NCBI GenBank assembly: GCA_027946555.1
Contig: JAPEVC010000398.1
Span: 1-18,008, forward strand
DNA: 18,008 nt
From: Gnomoniopsis sp. IMI 355080
Lineage: Eukaryota > Ascomycota > Sordariomycetes > Diaporthales > Gnomoniaceae
Reading direction: 5' to 3'
The notes beneath the pieces are model-generated. The model ran no database searches. It saw only the letters and a list, made by a program, of their open reading frames with translations, and was not told the origin of the DNA. Of this stretch, positions 17,091 to 18,008 are shown one piece after another. How positions within the stretch are numbered: the stretch's first letter is position 1; each line of letters begins with the position of its first letter. The position numbers and the translations under genes are program-made.

Positions 17091-17110
17091 ACGGCTCCAG
17101 TTGGAGCCGT
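17091..17110. repeat. 20-bp near-perfect palindrome
   Basis: The arms ACGGCTCCA and TGGAGCCGT are exact reverse complements of 9 bp separated by GT. It could be a dimeric protein binding site or a hairpin stem; no U-tract follows and no gene is adjacent. Confidence 0.75.
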
Positions 17111-17987
17111 CTTCGCCAACGCCAGCTCTAGTGCTCCTAGGCACCACGGTGGCAGGTACCGTCAGAAGGGTATCCTGACCCCGTTAGCAATGCCGAGGGC
17201 CCTCTGCCTGTCTGCCGGAATCTGTCACCGAAGACAACCCAGGGGTCCCTGAGCGAGTGCTGCTCCCCTGAGCAAGACACAATGGTGAATTGTGGCTCAG
17301 GAGGCTGTCTGTGCGAACTTGTCATACCACGCCGTGTTGGCTCGGCCTGCTCGCCCATGAACTGTGCAGCTGTCACCTTTGGCACCAACCCGAAAGGAGG
17401 CACTTCGTGTCTGAGCTGCATTCAGGAACCACCCCCTGGCGACAGGACCTCTCGTGAAGGGCTGTTCATCACGAAGTAGTAACAGCTGACTGTCTGGATT
17501 GATAAGATCTGACGGACGGACAGACCTTGGAAGAGCCGCGTACGCAATAACACCAGGGGCCGGGGACTGATCGTACCACAAAGGTTTGTCCCACATAGCT
17601 GAACTGACTTGGATGGAGATGGAAAATCTAAAAACCGCGACAAAGCCACTGGCTGGCTAGTCATGAACCTGTGTTTCCTCTCACCAACATGGCAGTCATT
17701 GGGTCCCGCAGGGTGTCACCACAGCTTGATGAGCCGAGTACACAGTAAACATGATACCGCTCACGACGAGAGCCGGGCCCACAAAGGCAGACCTTGGACT
17801 CGGGGATTCTGAGTTTCCCGTGTCTGACATTGCCCAAACAGGTGTATTCGATCCCGGAAACTGGAATACGACAATTTCATCAAATCACTCTACCACTCGC
17901 GTGGTTTACACCAACAATTGACACCGTAGGATAAGGGCTCGTGAATAGATAGGTAGTCATCATCTGACTCTGGGTCAAGTGTTAGTT

Positions 17988-17997
17988 CCCCCCCCCC
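17988..17997 (+). repeat. Poly-C run, 10 bp, at the right edge
   Basis: Ten C residues run into GGGCCCC a few bases before the window ends. No telomeric TTAGGG repeat is present. Count uncertainty from sequencing is possible. Confidence 0.75.
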
Positions 17998-18008
17998 GGG
18001 CCCCAAAC

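Larger units (their letters stand above)
15605..18008. other. Long intergenic region with no credible gene
   Basis: These 2.4 kb hold the promoter of the minus-strand zinc-finger gene on the left and possibly control DNA of a gene beyond the right edge. The first 450 bp are mixed composition. From about 16085 to 16760 the sequence is rich in TACCTA/GGTACC palindromes and TATATA patches. From about 16900 it becomes GC-richer, with a GCACC run near 16936-16955 and a near-palindrome at 17091-17110. The longest frames (under about 105 codons) have no domain-like content. A 65-codon frame at 17282-17479 has seven cysteines but no signal peptide. Confidence 0.6.

Noticed and set aside
17282..17479. 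65-residue frame with seven cysteines, possible small secreted protein
   Set aside because: It has a true ATG, but no hydrophobic signal peptide, no recognisable cysteine spacing family and no promoter or splice signals; it is likely chance in GC-rich DNA.
17960..18008. Chromosome end or telomere at the right edge
   Set aside because: Only a poly-C/GGGCCCC run is present; no TTAGGG/CCCTAA repeats.
1..18008. tRNA, 5S rRNA, CRISPR arrays, transposon ends
   Set aside because: No B-box-like GGTTCGAATCC, no fungal 5S signature, no regularly spaced repeats and no transposase-like frame were seen by reading; a tRNAscan or repeat search was not possible here.

Overview
The window is nuclear DNA from a filamentous ascomycete (Pezizomycotina). 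The evidence is short spliceosomal introns of 59-142 bp with CTAAC/CTAAT-type branch sites, pyrimidine-rich upstream tracts, and fungal versions of housekeeping genes. The many TACCTA/GGTACC palindromes in the right-hand intergenic DNA remind me of Sordariomycetes, but that is only an inference. I see no intact transposon, CRISPR array, tRNA, 5S rRNA or secondary-metabolite cluster.

Layout, left to right. 483-2366 (+): a 627-residue Ser/Pro-rich protein with one conserved-looking block, function not recognised. 3611-4858 (+, four exons): PER1, the ER enzyme of GPI-anchor lipid remodelling. 5401-9815 (-, two exons): NUP159 (vertebrate NUP214), the cytoplasmic-face FG nucleoporin of mRNA export, convergent with PER1. 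10349-11306 (+, two exons): PUP1, the catalytic beta-2 subunit of the 20S proteasome, divergent from NUP159 across a 533-bp shared upstream region. About 12292-12420 (+): fragments of an EthD-like gene spread over two frames, read as a pseudogene. 13204-15264 (-): a three-finger zinc-finger transcription factor with a C-terminal coiled coil. 15605-18008: about 2.4 kb with no credible gene.

The genes do not form a pathway or operon; this is ordinary housekeeping synteny. One possible link is that the zinc-finger protein resembles, from memory, fungal proteins labelled Rpn4-like, and Rpn4 controls proteasome genes in yeast. This is weakly supported.

The points most worth checking are: a GC-AG intron in NUP159 with an out-of-frame GT donor 4 nt away; two genes (483 and PER1) whose start codon overlaps the stop of a short upstream ORF as ATGA; a stop-free 87-bp intron in PER1; the decayed EthD relic; three PLPPD repeats in the nucleoporin; and a cluster of CGG/CCG inverted repeats in the PUP1 downstream DNA. 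I found no convincing undescribed multi-gene system.
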